This document shows, in pieces, positions 15,867 to 29,028 of a DNA stretch of 64,000 nucleotides. Position numbers and translations under genes: made by a program. Location: NCBI GenBank assembly GCA_900539715.1, contig UQDA01000012.1:1-64000 (forward strand), in the 5' to 3' direction. The DNA comes from an uncultured Lachnospiraceae bacterium. Its GTDB lineage: Bacteria > Bacillota > Clostridia > Lachnospirales > Lachnospiraceae. Every line of letters starts with the position of its first letter. Within the stretch, counting starts at the first letter, position 1. The notes under the pieces are model-generated. The model was not told the DNA's origin and ran no database searches. It saw only the letters and a list, made by a program, of their open reading frames with translations.

Positions 15867-16895
15867 ATGAAGGTTGTAGTGTTGGCAGGCGGTATCAGCA
15901 CGGAACGCGATGTTTCTCTTATTTCAGGGAAAATGATCTACAAGGCGATGAAAAGGCTGGGGCATCAGGCGGTGCTCCTGGATGTCTTCCTCGGGATGGA
16001 AAGGGACGACATCGAGCATATTTTTGAGAGCGACGAGGATTTTTCCGGGGATATCGCCGATATCCGGGAGATAGACCCTGATATCAGCGCGGTAAAGGCG
16101 CTCCGCAGGGACGGCGGAAAATGCTATTTCGGACCGAATGTCATCCGGATATGTCAGATGGCGGACGCAGTATTTTTGGGACTGCACGGTGCGGACGGCG
16201 AGGGCGGCAAGGTTCAGGCGGCGTTCGACCTGCTCGGGATACGTTATACGGGCACAGGATTTGTCAGCAGCGCGCTGGCGATGGATAAATGTCTGGCAAA
16301 GGAGCTGTTTGTGCAGAACGGCATCCCTACCCCGGCGGGCTTCCGTGTGAAAAAGGGGCAGATAGGTGAGCAGACTCCCGTATTCCCCTGTGTGGTCAAA
16401 GTGGCTTCGGGCGGCTCCAGCATCGGTGTTTCCATCGTTTCTGAGGAGAGCGGATATCAGGCGGCGCTGGACGACGCGTTCCTGTACGGCGACGAGGTCG
16501 TTGTGGAGCAGTATATCAAGGGGCGCGAGCTGACCTGCTGCGTGCTGGACGGCAAAGCCCTGCCCATCGTGGAGATAGCGCCGAAGGCAGGCTTTTATGA
16601 TTATAAGAACAAATATCAGTCGGGCTGCACAACGGAGACATGTCCCGCTCCCCTCGACGAGGAGACGACGCGGAAGGTGCAGGAGATATCCGTGCGCGTG
16701 TTTGAGGCGCTGCGCCTGGAAAAATATGCCCGTATGGATTTTATGCTGGATGAAGAGGGAAATCCGTACTGTCTGGAGGCGAACACCCTGCCGGGCATGA
16801 CGCCCACGTCCCTGATACCGCAGGAGGCCGCCGCAGTCGGCATGAGCTATGACGAGCTGTGTCAGAAGATTCTGGACATGGCGTTTGAGGAGTGA
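15867..16895 (+). CDS. ddl: D-alanine--D-alanine ligase
   Basis: The 342-residue cytoplasmic ATP-grasp enzyme joins two D-Ala for peptidoglycan precursors. Visible features are LAGGISTERDVSLISG (residues 6-21), the substrate region LGLHGADGEGGKVQ near 105, the ATP-grasp loop GGSSIGVS near 188, and the Mg/ATP site ARMDFMLDE...LEANTLPGMTPTS near 288-315. The final motif has NTLPGMTPTS as in normal D-Ala-D-Ala ligases; I did not assign VanA-type specificity. ATG 15867 has AGAGG upstream and gives the usual MKVVVLAGG start. Confidence 0.93.
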   Translation: MKVVVLAGGISTERDVSLISGKMIYKAMKRLGHQAVLLDVFLGMERDDIEHIFESDEDFSGDIADIREIDPDISAVKALRRDGGKCYFGPNVIRICQMADAVFLGLHGADGEGGKVQAAFDLLGIRYTGTGFVSSALAMDKCLAKELFVQNGIPTPAGFRVKKGQIGEQTPVFPCVVKVASGGSSIGVSIVSEESGYQAALDDAFLYGDEVVVEQYIKGRELTCCVLDGKALPIVEIAPKAGFYDYKNKYQSGCTTETCPAPLDEETTRKVQEISVRVFEALRLEKYARMDFMLDEEGNPYCLEANTLPGMTPTSLIPQEAAAVGMSYDELCQKILDMAFEE

Positions 16896-16959
16896 GGAAG
16901 AGAAAGGGATATTTCCCCATTTTTTCGAAAGTGTGCAATCTGCTGCCCCGAAAATCCAG

Positions 16960-16988
16960 TGGACAGAGCGCATCAAAATGGGTATAAT
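16960..16988 (+). promoter_or_regulatory. promoter of the ATP synthase operon
   Basis: TGGACA (16960-16965) and TATAAT (16983-16988) are 17 nt apart. A GC-rich hairpin (CCGTCCGCAG / CTGCGGCGG, about 17000-17025) lies in the 5' leader. Confidence 0.75.
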
Positions 16989-17047
16989 GAAATCGAGCCG
17001 TCCGCAGGATTCTTCTGCGGCGGCAGTATTCTTATGGAGGGAACCCA

Positions 17048-17290
17048 ATGGCAAAACACCCATACAACAGGACAGTCTGGCAGTCTCTTGCCCTGATATC
17101 CCAGTTCGGTATCATGATGCTCGTTCCCATCGGCATGATGTTCGCGCTGGGCTATTGGCTGGATGAGAAGCTTGGGACGAATTTTTTCACGATAGTGCTG
17201 TTTGTTGTCGGCGTGCTGGCGGGATTCGGGAATATCTTCCGGCTGGCGAGGAGGATATATCAACAGGAGAACAGGAAAGACAGGGAATGA
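17048..17290 (+). CDS. atpZ: AtpZ/AtpI family protein
   Basis: An 80-residue protein with two hydrophobic helices (about residues 13-35 and 45-66), matching the small AtpZ-like proteins at the head of many atp operons. In bacilli AtpZ/AtpI have been linked to Mg2+ or Ca2+ supply and to c-ring assembly; which applies here is unknown. ATG 17048 follows GGAGGG. The last codon overlaps the atpI start (ATGA). Confidence 0.8.
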   Translation: MAKHPYNRTVWQSLALISQFGIMMLVPIGMMFALGYWLDEKLGTNFFTIVLFVVGVLAGFGNIFRLARRIYQQENRKDRE

Positions 17291-17688
17291 GAGATTTTTT
17301 CAAAAATATGGATGCGACAGTAAAGGAACTGTGGTTTGGAGCGTCTGTATGGGGAGCAATCTGTGAGCTGGCATCGGTCTGGTGGGTCAAAGACCCGGTC
17401 AACGTCAGCCTCGGCGTGCTGGTCGGAACATTGCTCGCGCTGGCGGGCATCTGGCATATGTGGAAAGTGCTGGATACCGCCCTGGATTTAGGGGACGGCG
17501 CGCAGAAGTATCTGACGGCAAGGAGCCTGCTCCGGTATCTGGCATTCGTTGTCGTATTTGCTGTTCTGATGGCGACAAAGTGGGCAGACCCGCTGGCGGC
17601 GTTCGCAGCGCTGATGGGAATCAAGATTTCAGCGTATCTGCAGCCCTTTGTACACAACTATAAAGAAAAGAAGGAGGTAAAGCGATGA
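17287..17688 (+). CDS. atpI: ATP synthase subunit I
   Basis: A 133-residue protein with about four hydrophobic helices, placed between atpZ and atpB as expected for subunit I (AtpI), a poorly conserved membrane protein thought to help c-ring assembly. Sequence similarity is weak by eye, so the call rests mainly on size, topology and position. Its start overlaps the atpZ stop and its stop overlaps the atpB start, indicating translational coupling. Confidence 0.75.
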   Translation: MRDFFKNMDATVKELWFGASVWGAICELASVWWVKDPVNVSLGVLVGTLLALAGIWHMWKVLDTALDLGDGAQKYLTARSLLRYLAFVVVFAVLMATKWADPLAAFAALMGIKISAYLQPFVHNYKEKKEVKR

Positions 17689-18407
17689 TGACCGGAATCT
17701 GGCTGGGAGGCGCGGCGGACATTGACTTTATGGTCCACGGCGTTTTCTCCTATGAGTTTTTCGGGCATACGGTATGGATCACTACGACGCATATCTGCCT
17801 GCTCATCGTCCTGCTGGTCATTCTGGGATTTGCGGTTGCGGCAAACCGTGCGATGAGGCATGCGTCAGAGGTACCCGGCGGCTTTCAGAATGTAGTTGAG
17901 ACGATCGTGGAAAAGCTGGACGGCATGGTAAAGGCAGTCATGGGAAAGAGTGCGGTAAAGTTTGCAAACTACATCGGGACAGTATTTATTTTCATCCTGA
18001 TATGTAACTTTTCCGGTTTGTTCGGAATGCGCCCGCCGACGGCGGATTACGGCGTGACACTGCCGCTGGGACTTGCGACATTTACGCTGATCCACTACAA
18101 CAAATTAAAGCACAAGAAGCTGAAAGGCGCACTCGCCGAGCTGTGCGATCCGTGGCCGATATGGGCGCCTATCAATCTTATCGGCTATGTGGCGGTGCCG
18201 GTTTCACTTTCGCTGCGTCTGTTTGCAAACGTGCTTTCCGGCGTGGTGATGATGGCACTCGTATACGGGCTTCTGCAGGTGATAGCGATAGGATGGCCTG
18301 CTGTGCTGCATGTGTATTTTGACCTGTTTTCGGGAGCTATCCAGACCTACGTGTTCTGTATGCTGACGATGACGTATCTTGCCGATGCCATCGGCGAGGA
18401 GGGCTGA
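17685..18407 (+). CDS. atpB: ATP synthase F0 subunit a
   Basis: The 240-residue membrane subunit forms the ion half-channels against the c ring. About five to six helices are seen. The conserved Arg lies in SLSLRLFANVLSGVVMM near residue 177, and the final helix pattern GAIQTYVFCMLTMTYLADA matches subunit a. Consistent with the sodium-type c subunit, the channel probably conducts Na+, but that is inferred from atpE. Confidence 0.93.
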   Translation: MMTGIWLGGAADIDFMVHGVFSYEFFGHTVWITTTHICLLIVLLVILGFAVAANRAMRHASEVPGGFQNVVETIVEKLDGMVKAVMGKSAVKFANYIGTVFIFILICNFSGLFGMRPPTADYGVTLPLGLATFTLIHYNKLKHKKLKGALAELCDPWPIWAPINLIGYVAVPVSLSLRLFANVLSGVVMMALVYGLLQVIAIGWPAVLHVYFDLFSGAIQTYVFCMLTMTYLADAIGEEG

Positions 18408-18470
18408 GCCTCGAAGAGAGGATGCCCGATGTAAAATTGTTTACCACTATCAGGAAAATGCCGCTTTTGA

Positions 18471-18749
<279 letters not shown>

Positions 18750-18794
18750 TAAATATTGAAGCAGATATCATGAAACAGGAAGGAGGCGGGAAAA

Positions 18795-19349
18795 TTGCAT
18801 CAAATCAACGCAGTATTGCTGGCTGCAGAAATGGAGCCCAGACTGTTTGACCTGGACTTTCAGCTGCTGGCGGATTCCGTGCTCACGATAATCGCGGTAT
18901 TCGTACTGTTTATCGCATTGTCCTATCTGCTCTTTAACCCTGCGAGAAAGTTCATGCAGGAGCGAAGCAACAAGATTGCCGGAGAGCTTGATCAGGCAAA
19001 GACGGCGCAGGAGGATGCTTTTGCGCTGAAGGCAGAATATGAGGCAAAGCTTGCAGACGTGGAAAAAGAAGCGGATGAGATATTGAACCAGGCGCGCAAA
19101 AAGGCTCTGGCAAATGAGGCGTCCATTGTGGAAAAGGCACGGACTGAGGCGGCTCAGATCATCGCCCGCGCACGGGTGGAGGCAGAACTCGAAAAGCAGA
19201 AGGCTGCCGACGGTATCAGACGCGAGATGGTAGGGCTTGCCATGGAGGCGGCGGGAAAATTTGTCCGCGTGTCCATGGATGAGAAGACGCAGAATGCGCT
19301 GATAGAAGAGACCCTTTCAGAAATAGGAGAGAATACATGGCAAAGCTAG
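18795..19349 (+). CDS. atpF: ATP synthase F0 subunit b
   Basis: The 184-residue stator subunit has one membrane helix (about residues 27-50) and then a long Glu/Lys/Ala-rich coiled coil that reaches the F1 head. The start is TTG 18795, supported by AGGAGG at 18780-18785. The first 20 residues before the helix are longer than in many b subunits. It overlaps atpH by 13 nt. Confidence 0.92.
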   Translation: MHQINAVLLAAEMEPRLFDLDFQLLADSVLTIIAVFVLFIALSYLLFNPARKFMQERSNKIAGELDQAKTAQEDAFALKAEYEAKLADVEKEADEILNQARKKALANEASIVEKARTEAAQIIARARVEAELEKQKAADGIRREMVGLAMEAAGKFVRVSMDEKTQNALIEETLSEIGENTWQS

Positions 19350-19885
19350 TGTCGCAGGTTTACGCGGAGGCATTATTTGACCTGGGCGTGGAAAGCGACC
19401 TGCTGGACAGCCTGAAAGAAGAGCTGGACGGTATGTGCCGTATTCTGCAGGATTACCCGGATTTTTATGCGATACTCCTTCATCCGCAGATAGACCATCA
19501 GGAAAAGCTGCAGGTTTTTGAGCGGGTATTTGGAGGAAAGATCAGTCAGGAGATGGCGGGATTTTGCCGTCTTTTACTTGAAAAAGGAAGATTCGGGGAG
19601 CTTTCCGGTATCAGGAAAGACTTTGAAAGACGCTGTCTGGACTATAAAAAGACAGGCGTTGTGTATGTAACAAGCGCCGTAGATCTGACAGATTCCCAGA
19701 AAGAGAAGATAAGACAGAAGCTGCTTGCCACAACCCCGTACGTTTCACTTCAGATGCACTGGGAGACGGATGCCGCCCTTATCGGCGGTTTAAAGATACG
19801 CATCGGAGACAGGGTAGTGGACAACAGCATTGAAAACAGGCTGAAACAGATGAAAGACAGCCTGATGCGTATATCGCTGTCCTGA
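19337..19885 (+). CDS. atpH: ATP synthase F1 subunit delta
   Basis: The 182-residue stator protein links subunit b to the top of F1. The N-terminal helical domain begins VSQVYAEALFDLG, and the C-terminal part shows the signature IGGLKIRIGDRVVDNSIENR near residues 150-169. Length and position are typical. Confidence 0.92.
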   Translation: MAKLVSQVYAEALFDLGVESDLLDSLKEELDGMCRILQDYPDFYAILLHPQIDHQEKLQVFERVFGGKISQEMAGFCRLLLEKGRFGELSGIRKDFERRCLDYKKTGVVYVTSAVDLTDSQKEKIRQKLLATTPYVSLQMHWETDAALIGGLKIRIGDRVVDNSIENRLKQMKDSLMRISLS

Positions 19886-19948
19886 CAGACGGACAGGACG
19901 ATAGAAGCGGCAGGCGCCGTAGGGCGGCTGCTAAGAAAGGAGCAATAA

Positions 19949-21451
<1,503 letters not shown>

Positions 21452-21479
21452 CAGCATCAGGAAGGACAGGTGACAATAC

Positions 21480-23778
<2,299 letters not shown>

Positions 23779-23785
23779 GGTCGGC

Positions 23786-24190
23786 ATGGCAGAGGAAAGA
23801 ACCTTTCTGATCAAGATTATTACGCCGGAGCGCGTTTTCTATGAAGGAAAAGCGGTGATGGCGGAGTTTAATACTTCTGAGGGGGAGATCGGCGTTTACG
23901 CCGGTCATATCCCGATGACGGTGATATTAAAACCGGGTGTGCTGATATTGACGGAGGAATCCGGCAAAAAGAAAGCCGCTCTGCATACGGGATTTGCAGA
24001 AATCCTGCCGGATCAGATATCGATATTGGCAGAGGCTGCAGAGTGGCCCGGTGAGATAGACATCGCGCGTGCGGAGGCTGCCCGCGAAAGGGCAGAGGAG
24101 CGGCTGAAGGCGCATACGGCAAATACTGATGTGGCGCGTGCGGAGACGGCACTTTTGAGAGCTGTCGCGCGTATTGAAGCACTGCGCTAG
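23786..24190 (+). CDS. atpC: ATP synthase F1 subunit epsilon
   Basis: The 134-residue subunit has the N-terminal beta-sandwich (TPERVFYEGKAVM...GEIGVYAGHIPM) and C-terminal two-helix domain (ARAEAARERAEERLKAH) that can inhibit ATP hydrolysis. I choose ATG 23786 with GAGG at 23777-23780; an upstream in-frame start would overlap atpD and lacks a site. Confidence 0.93.
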   Translation: MAEERTFLIKIITPERVFYEGKAVMAEFNTSEGEIGVYAGHIPMTVILKPGVLILTEESGKKKAALHTGFAEILPDQISILAEAAEWPGEIDIARAEAARERAEERLKAHTANTDVARAETALLRAVARIEALR

Positions 24191-24232
24191 AAAACTGCAT
24201 AGTATAAAGAAAAGAGGCATGGAGGGGAACCG

Positions 24233-24616
24233 ATGGAACGCCCGAAAATACTTCCTTTCTATATGAGCTGGCCTCTTCCGCTTTTTTACGAGGAAGAGGA
24301 TGCAGCGATGCAGGACCTGGAATACTTTCAGGAAATGTATCCGCAGGAGGCGAAGCGTTATCAGCAGAAGGTAAGCCGTCTGCTGGATCGTTTTGACTAT
24401 GACGGGAGCGCTATCTACGACGAATATCCGGATAGACTGACGCTTTTTAAAATGTCGGGAGACATTATGGAAACAATTGTCAGAGAAGAGGAGAATGACG
24501 GCGGAGAGCTGAATGCGGCGGCAGAACCGCAGATGGCGGAGCTGATACAGGTGCTCGTGTATCATGAGATATTTAAGCGGCGCCGCAGACGGGACAAAGG
24601 CATTTTCAAGTTTTAG
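24233..24616 (+). CDS. conserved-looking protein of unknown function after the atp operon
   Basis: The 127-residue soluble protein is acidic in the middle and ends in a basic patch (KRRRRRDKGIFKF). It starts PKILPFYMSWPLPLFYEEED and is predicted helical throughout, without Cys pairs, signal or membrane segment. I recognise no domain. It begins 42 nt after atpC, with GGAGGGG upstream of ATG 24233, and is followed by a terminator, so it is probably the last gene of the atp transcript. Confidence 0.75.
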   Translation: MERPKILPFYMSWPLPLFYEEEDAAMQDLEYFQEMYPQEAKRYQQKVSRLLDRFDYDGSAIYDEYPDRLTLFKMSGDIMETIVREEENDGGELNAAAEPQMAELIQVLVYHEIFKRRRRRDKGIFKF

Positions 24617-24645
24617 TTGTAGAAAAAGCACAAAGACGATAGAAT

Positions 24646-24678
24646 AAAACCGGAGGAAGGGAGACTTCTTCCGGTTTT
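24646..24678 (+). terminator. terminator of the atp operon
   Basis: AAAACCGGAGGAAG (24646-24659) pairs with CTTCTTCCGGTTTT (24665-24678), with one G-T pair. Confidence 0.85.
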
Positions 24679-24711
24679 GCCGTTTCAGGTGGCGCGATAA
24701 GGAGGAATCTG

Positions 24712-25878
24712 ATGGATGAATTAAAGAAGCTGCTGCAGGAAAGTCTTGGGAAGCACCTGTATCAGATAACGGTCAGTGGGGCGAAAGAGAATACGGGGGA
24801 CGGTATTTCAAAGAGAAAGATAAGGCCTGTGCTCTTAAAAGGAGGACTGGCTTTTCAGGTGACAAGCTATAGAGGACAGCAGGTGTTCCATGAAAACCAT
24901 ACGACTGACGAAACCGCAGGGATATTGGAAGAGGATATGGCGGGCAGGTTCAAACAGCTTCAGATTGATACGGCAGATTTTGAGGCGACTGTGCTTGTGA
25001 GCAAAAAAGGAAAGATGACTATCCGGAAAAAGGCGCATGAAAAGAAGCAGGCGCCTGTTCTTTCCCATAACCGCAAAAAGCATTATGTGTTGGAGGAGGG
25101 GATTCCGGTACCTTTTCTTGTAGATCTGGGTGTCCAGACCAAAGAAGGAAAGGTGGTAGCGAGCCGTTATGATAAATTCCGGCAGATAAACCGTTTTCTG
25201 GAATTTATTGAGGATATCTGGCAGATACTTCCAAAGGACAGGCCTGTGCACATCGTGGATTTTGGCTGCGGCAAATCATACCTGACTTTTGCGATGTACT
25301 ATTATCTGCATGAATTAAAGGGGCTGGAGCTGGAAGTGACAGGACTCGACCTGAAAAAAGATGTTATTGCCCGCTGTAATGAGCTGGCGCAGAGATACGG
25401 TTATACAGGGCTTCATTTCCTGCATGGGGATATCGCAGATTATACGGGAACGGACAGGGCTGACATGGTAGTCACGCTGCATGCCTGTGATACGGCGACG
25501 GACTATGCGCTTTATAAGGCGCTTAAGTGGGAAGCAGGAGTCATCCTTTCGGTTCCGTGCTGTCAGCATGAGGTGAATAAGCAGATTTCCTGTGAAGCGC
25601 TGGACGGGGCGCTGCGTTACGGCCTGATAAAAGAAAGGGTATCAGCGCTCTTTACGGATGCGCTTCGGGCGGATATTCTGGAAGAAAACGGTTACGATAC
25701 CCAGGTGTTGGAGTTTATAGATATGGAGCATACTCCGAAGAACATTTTGCTGCGGGCTGTGCGCCGAAAAAATATATCGGACAAAAAGAATGCAGGAAGC
25801 AAAATGCTGTCGGAGACATTGGGTGTCCATACGACGCTGCAGAAGCTTCTTGAAGAGGATAGAGGAGAACGGGATTGA
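24712..25878 (+). CDS. SAM-dependent methyltransferase (Methyltransf_32-like)
   Basis: The 388-residue protein has a class I SAM-binding core from about residue 175: HIVDFGCGKSYLTFAMYYYL, then GLDLKKDV and VVTLHACDTATDYAL, and SVPCCQHEVNKQI near 285. This set is found in the TRM13/METTL25-like group of RNA methyltransferases. The N-terminal 120 residues may bind the substrate. The real substrate is not known. The stop overlaps the TTG start of the next gene by 4 nt. Confidence 0.8.
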   Translation: MDELKKLLQESLGKHLYQITVSGAKENTGDGISKRKIRPVLLKGGLAFQVTSYRGQQVFHENHTTDETAGILEEDMAGRFKQLQIDTADFEATVLVSKKGKMTIRKKAHEKKQAPVLSHNRKKHYVLEEGIPVPFLVDLGVQTKEGKVVASRYDKFRQINRFLEFIEDIWQILPKDRPVHIVDFGCGKSYLTFAMYYYLHELKGLELEVTGLDLKKDVIARCNELAQRYGYTGLHFLHGDIADYTGTDRADMVVTLHACDTATDYALYKALKWEAGVILSVPCCQHEVNKQISCEALDGALRYGLIKERVSALFTDALRADILEENGYDTQVLEFIDMEHTPKNILLRAVRRKNISDKKNAGSKMLSETLGVHTTLQKLLEEDRGERD

Positions 25879-28391
25879 GAAAAGCAATCGTTAAGAGCAT
25901 TGCCTTTCTGGCGGTGTTTTTCATTTCGCTGATGACGATCAGTTTTGTGATGAATCAAGGAAATACGGATATGACGGCAGAAATGGGGAAAGCCACCCTT
26001 CCGTCGATGGCTATCGTGAAAAACGGGATAGATATCAATCAGATGTACGGATATACGATGCGGATGGAAACGGCGGGGCTGCGCGAGAGCATCACGACAG
26101 TGGATTCCACGCGTCAGGTGGATGCTGCGGTACAGCTGTATGGTCAGGAACTGGAAGGAATATCGTATGAGCTGAGGAGTATAGATGGAAGCCGCCTGAT
26201 AGAAAAGACAAAGCTGACGGGGACAAAGGAAGGGGATCGGTTAAATATTTCGTTCCGTTTAAAAGATCTTATGGAGGAGGGCGAGGAATACAGCCTGATA
26301 TTTGTGGCAGAGCTGGAGGACGGCCGGGAGGCGCGGTATTATACGCGGGTCATCCAGGCAGATTACGGGTTGGCAGAGAAGCTGGATTTTGTGACTTCTT
26401 TTTCGGAGGCGACCTTTGACAGGGAAAGCTTCACGGCGGCGGGGTATCACAAGAAACTGGAGACGAGTCAGGAGGGGAGCGATACGAGCTTTGCCAGAGT
26501 GGATATCCACAGTATGGCATCTACGGTCACATGGGGAGAGCTGGATGTAAAAAGAGAAGAAGCTCCGCAGATATGGGTACGTGAAATAGCGCCCCAGACA
26601 GCATCCTTTGTCCTGCGTTATCCGATATCCTATGAGGAAAAAGGGAAAAAAGTGAGCGCTCAGGTGGAAGAATACTTCAGGGTAAGGAGTGCCGGAGGTA
26701 CGATGTATCTGCTGGATTATGAGCGGACGGCGGAGCAGTATTTTCTGGAATCCTCCTCGAGTTTTTCGGAACAGGGGATAGACCTTGGTATCACCGGCCG
26801 GGAGATAGAGATGAAGGAGAGCGATGGGGGAACGGTGTTTGCCTTTTCTCAGGCAGGAGCGCTGTATTGCTACAACGGCGCGGACGGCAGGATGGCCCGG
26901 CTGTTTTCCTTTTATGATAAGGAGAATTCAGATGCACGGAACCGTTATGACCGTCACGGATTTAAGATTTTACAGGTAGATGAGACGGGAAATGTGAGTT
27001 TTCTTGTGTATGGCTATATGAACAGGGGACGGCATGAGGGAGCCTGCGGCGTTCAGGTATGCTATTACAGCAGTACGCTGAATGTTGTGGAGGAGATGGC
27101 GTTCGTGCCTTATGCACGTTCCGCCAAAAACCTGGAGTCGGAACTGAATTGTCTGGCATATGCAAACGGAAAAAATGATCTGTACCTGATGATAGACGGA
27201 AGTATCTGGCATATTGGTCTGGAGGATAAGAGCTGCACGGAGGTCGTGTCGGGCATCCGGGATGGAAGTTACCAGACCGCGGACGATAACAGTATGCTCG
27301 CCTGGCAGAAAAACGGCTCTGATAATAGCTGCACCAGTCTGGAATTTATGAACCTGAACAGCGGTGAAACCGTGGAGATAGAAGCAGGGGACGGGAATTA
27401 TATCAGGGCTCTGGGATTTATGGGCGAGGATCTGATATACGGCATCGCCAAAAAGGAGCTGGTGGCAGAAGATTCTGTCGGAAATATCGTATTCCCGATG
27501 CACCGGGTCGTGATACAGGAGTTTGGTGGAGAGATACTGAAAAATTATTCCGGGGACGGCGTTTATGTAACGGGATGTACCATTGAAGAAAACCAGATAA
27601 ATCTGGAACGGGTGCGGATATCGGGAAAAAGTTTTGTGCCAGTGGAGGCAGATCAGATATTATACAACGAGGAGATTCCGGAAAGTAAGAATTATGTGAG
27701 CATTTCGACAGATTCTGTCTTAAAAACTCTCATCAGTATTACGCTGGAGAGGGGGGCGGACCCCAAAAAGGTAAAGGTATTGACGCCAAAGGAGGTACTG
27801 TTTGAAGGCGGCAGGGATGTGATATTGCCCGACAGATCAACAGAGGGCAGATTTTATGTATATGGCCCGGATGGTGTGGAAAAAATCCTTTCAGATGCGG
27901 CGATGGCAGTAGCGCTGGGGGATGAAGCGGCAGGAACCGTGGCGGATGATGCGGGAAATTATATTTTTAAAAGGGACAGGCTGCATACAGCAAATCAGAT
28001 AATGGCGATCAAGGGAGCAAAGGCAGAAGATGGAAGGAGCAGCCTTGCGGTCTGCCTTGATACAATCTTCCAATATGAGGGGCTTGTGAGGGACAGTCAG
28101 TACCTGCTGGATTCAGGAAAAGATGTACTGGAGATACTTTCACAGAATCTGACGGAGCAGACAGTGCTGAATCTTCAGGGCTGTACGCTGGATATGGTTC
28201 TTTATTATCCCGACAGGGAAATTCCGGTACTGGCAGTTCTTCAGGACGGCAGCGCTGTGCTGATTGTAGGATTTAATGAGCAGAATATAGTGTTGATGGA
28301 TCCGGGAACCGGCACGGTATACAAAAAGGGAATGAATGATGCGAGAAACTGGTTTGAGGAAAACGGGAACCGGTTTATCACATACTGGTAA
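25875..28391 (+). CDS. large exported or membrane-anchored protein with degenerate C39-like C-terminus
   Basis: The 838-residue protein has one N-terminal hydrophobic segment (residues 7-27), so the rest is probably outside the cell. Residues 90-700 look like repeated beta strands, with beta-propeller-like pieces (DNSMLAWQKNGSD, GALYCYNGADGRM). The last 90 residues resemble a C39/papain-like fold (REIPVLAVLQDGSAVLIVGF, then VLMDPGTGTVY), but the position where active members have His after Gly is GSA, so peptidase activity is unlikely. TTG 25875 has AGAGGAG upstream and overlaps the methyltransferase stop. I know no function. Confidence 0.75.
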   Translation: MRKAIVKSIAFLAVFFISLMTISFVMNQGNTDMTAEMGKATLPSMAIVKNGIDINQMYGYTMRMETAGLRESITTVDSTRQVDAAVQLYGQELEGISYELRSIDGSRLIEKTKLTGTKEGDRLNISFRLKDLMEEGEEYSLIFVAELEDGREARYYTRVIQADYGLAEKLDFVTSFSEATFDRESFTAAGYHKKLETSQEGSDTSFARVDIHSMASTVTWGELDVKREEAPQIWVREIAPQTASFVLRYPISYEEKGKKVSAQVEEYFRVRSAGGTMYLLDYERTAEQYFLESSSSFSEQGIDLGITGREIEMKESDGGTVFAFSQAGALYCYNGADGRMARLFSFYDKENSDARNRYDRHGFKILQVDETGNVSFLVYGYMNRGRHEGACGVQVCYYSSTLNVVEEMAFVPYARSAKNLESELNCLAYANGKNDLYLMIDGSIWHIGLEDKSCTEVVSGIRDGSYQTADDNSMLAWQKNGSDNSCTSLEFMNLNSGETVEIEAGDGNYIRALGFMGEDLIYGIAKKELVAEDSVGNIVFPMHRVVIQEFGGEILKNYSGDGVYVTGCTIEENQINLERVRISGKSFVPVEADQILYNEEIPESKNYVSISTDSVLKTLISITLERGADPKKVKVLTPKEVLFEGGRDVILPDRSTEGRFYVYGPDGVEKILSDAAMAVALGDEAAGTVADDAGNYIFKRDRLHTANQIMAIKGAKAEDGRSSLAVCLDTIFQYEGLVRDSQYLLDSGKDVLEILSQNLTEQTVLNLQGCTLDMVLYYPDREIPVLAVLQDGSAVLIVGFNEQNIVLMDPGTGTVYKKGMNDARNWFEENGNRFITYW

Positions 28392-28413
28392 AGAGAAAGA
28401 ATGCTGGAAATAG

Positions 28414-28445
28414 AAAAGGAGAGGCGCAGTGCGTCTCTCCTTTTA
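28414..28445. terminator. bidirectional terminator
   Basis: AAAAGGAGAGGCGC (28414-28427) pairs with GCGTCTCTCCTTTT (28431-28444) around AGT. It has a T-run on one strand and A-run on the other and lies between two convergent genes. Confidence 0.85.
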
Positions 28446-28463
28446 CTAAAGTCAATGAAGCTG

Positions 28464-28976
28464 TCAGAACAGCTGATTTTTATATTTTTTGAGTGCAAAC
28501 AGCAAAATGATGCCGAAAAGACCACAGGAGATGATTTCTCCGATTGTTACGGTCACTGCGGAAAACCACATCGGGATGATGCCGTAAGCGTATTTTAATA
28601 CAGGCGGGATGATCAGGGCATTGGCAACGATAGGGGGCAGCGGGGATAACCATGCAAAAAGCGTCTTTTTTGCAGAGTGCTTTGCGGCTGCTCTTCCAAG
28701 AAGAAAGGTACCGACAGCACCAAGCAGGGTGGCCAGTGAACCGAAAATGATGTCCGGCAGCATTGCGCCTGTCGCGAGGTTGGCTGCAAGACAGCCGATG
28801 AACAGTCCCGGTACTGCGGCGGGCGTCAGGAAGGGGAGCACGGTGAGCGCTTCTGAAAAGCGGACCTGAATGCTGCCGCTTGCCAGACCGAAGGCGTTGG
28901 CGATCATCGTCAGCACGACATAGAGAGCGGCAATCATCGCCGCCTGTGTGAGATACAGAGCTTTCTTGTTTTTCAT
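28464..28976 (-). CDS. queT: queuosine precursor ECF transporter S component QueT
   Basis: The 170-residue membrane protein has about five helices and the QueT pattern SIQVRFSEALTVLPFLTPAAVPGL (residues 35 on). Substrate-binding S components of ECF transporters work with a shared ECF module (EcfAA'T, not in this window) to import vitamins; QueT members import preQ1 or related queuosine precursors. The preQ1 riboswitch directly upstream gives strong support for this substrate. Confidence 0.9.
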   Translation of the reverse strand: MKNKKALYLTQAAMIAALYVVLTMIANAFGLASGSIQVRFSEALTVLPFLTPAAVPGLFIGCLAANLATGAMLPDIIFGSLATLLGAVGTFLLGRAAAKHSAKKTLFAWLSPLPPIVANALIIPPVLKYAYGIIPMWFSAVTVTIGEIISCGLFGIILLFALKKYKNQLF

Positions 28977-28983
28977 TTGTTTT

Positions 28984-29028
28984 CTCCTTTAGTTTTGTTT
29001 TACGAGTGGAAGGTTTCGAACACTCGGC
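28984..29028 (-). promoter_or_regulatory. preQ1-I riboswitch of queT
   Basis: On the minus strand CGAGTG pairs with CACTCG (29003-29026) around a loop containing TTCGAAACCTTC, followed by the A-rich tail TAAAACAAAACTAAAGGAG. The CCTT of the loop can pair with AAGG in the tail, giving the H-type pseudoknot of preQ1-I. The tail includes the ribosome binding site, so preQ1 binding should block queT translation. Confidence 0.85.
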
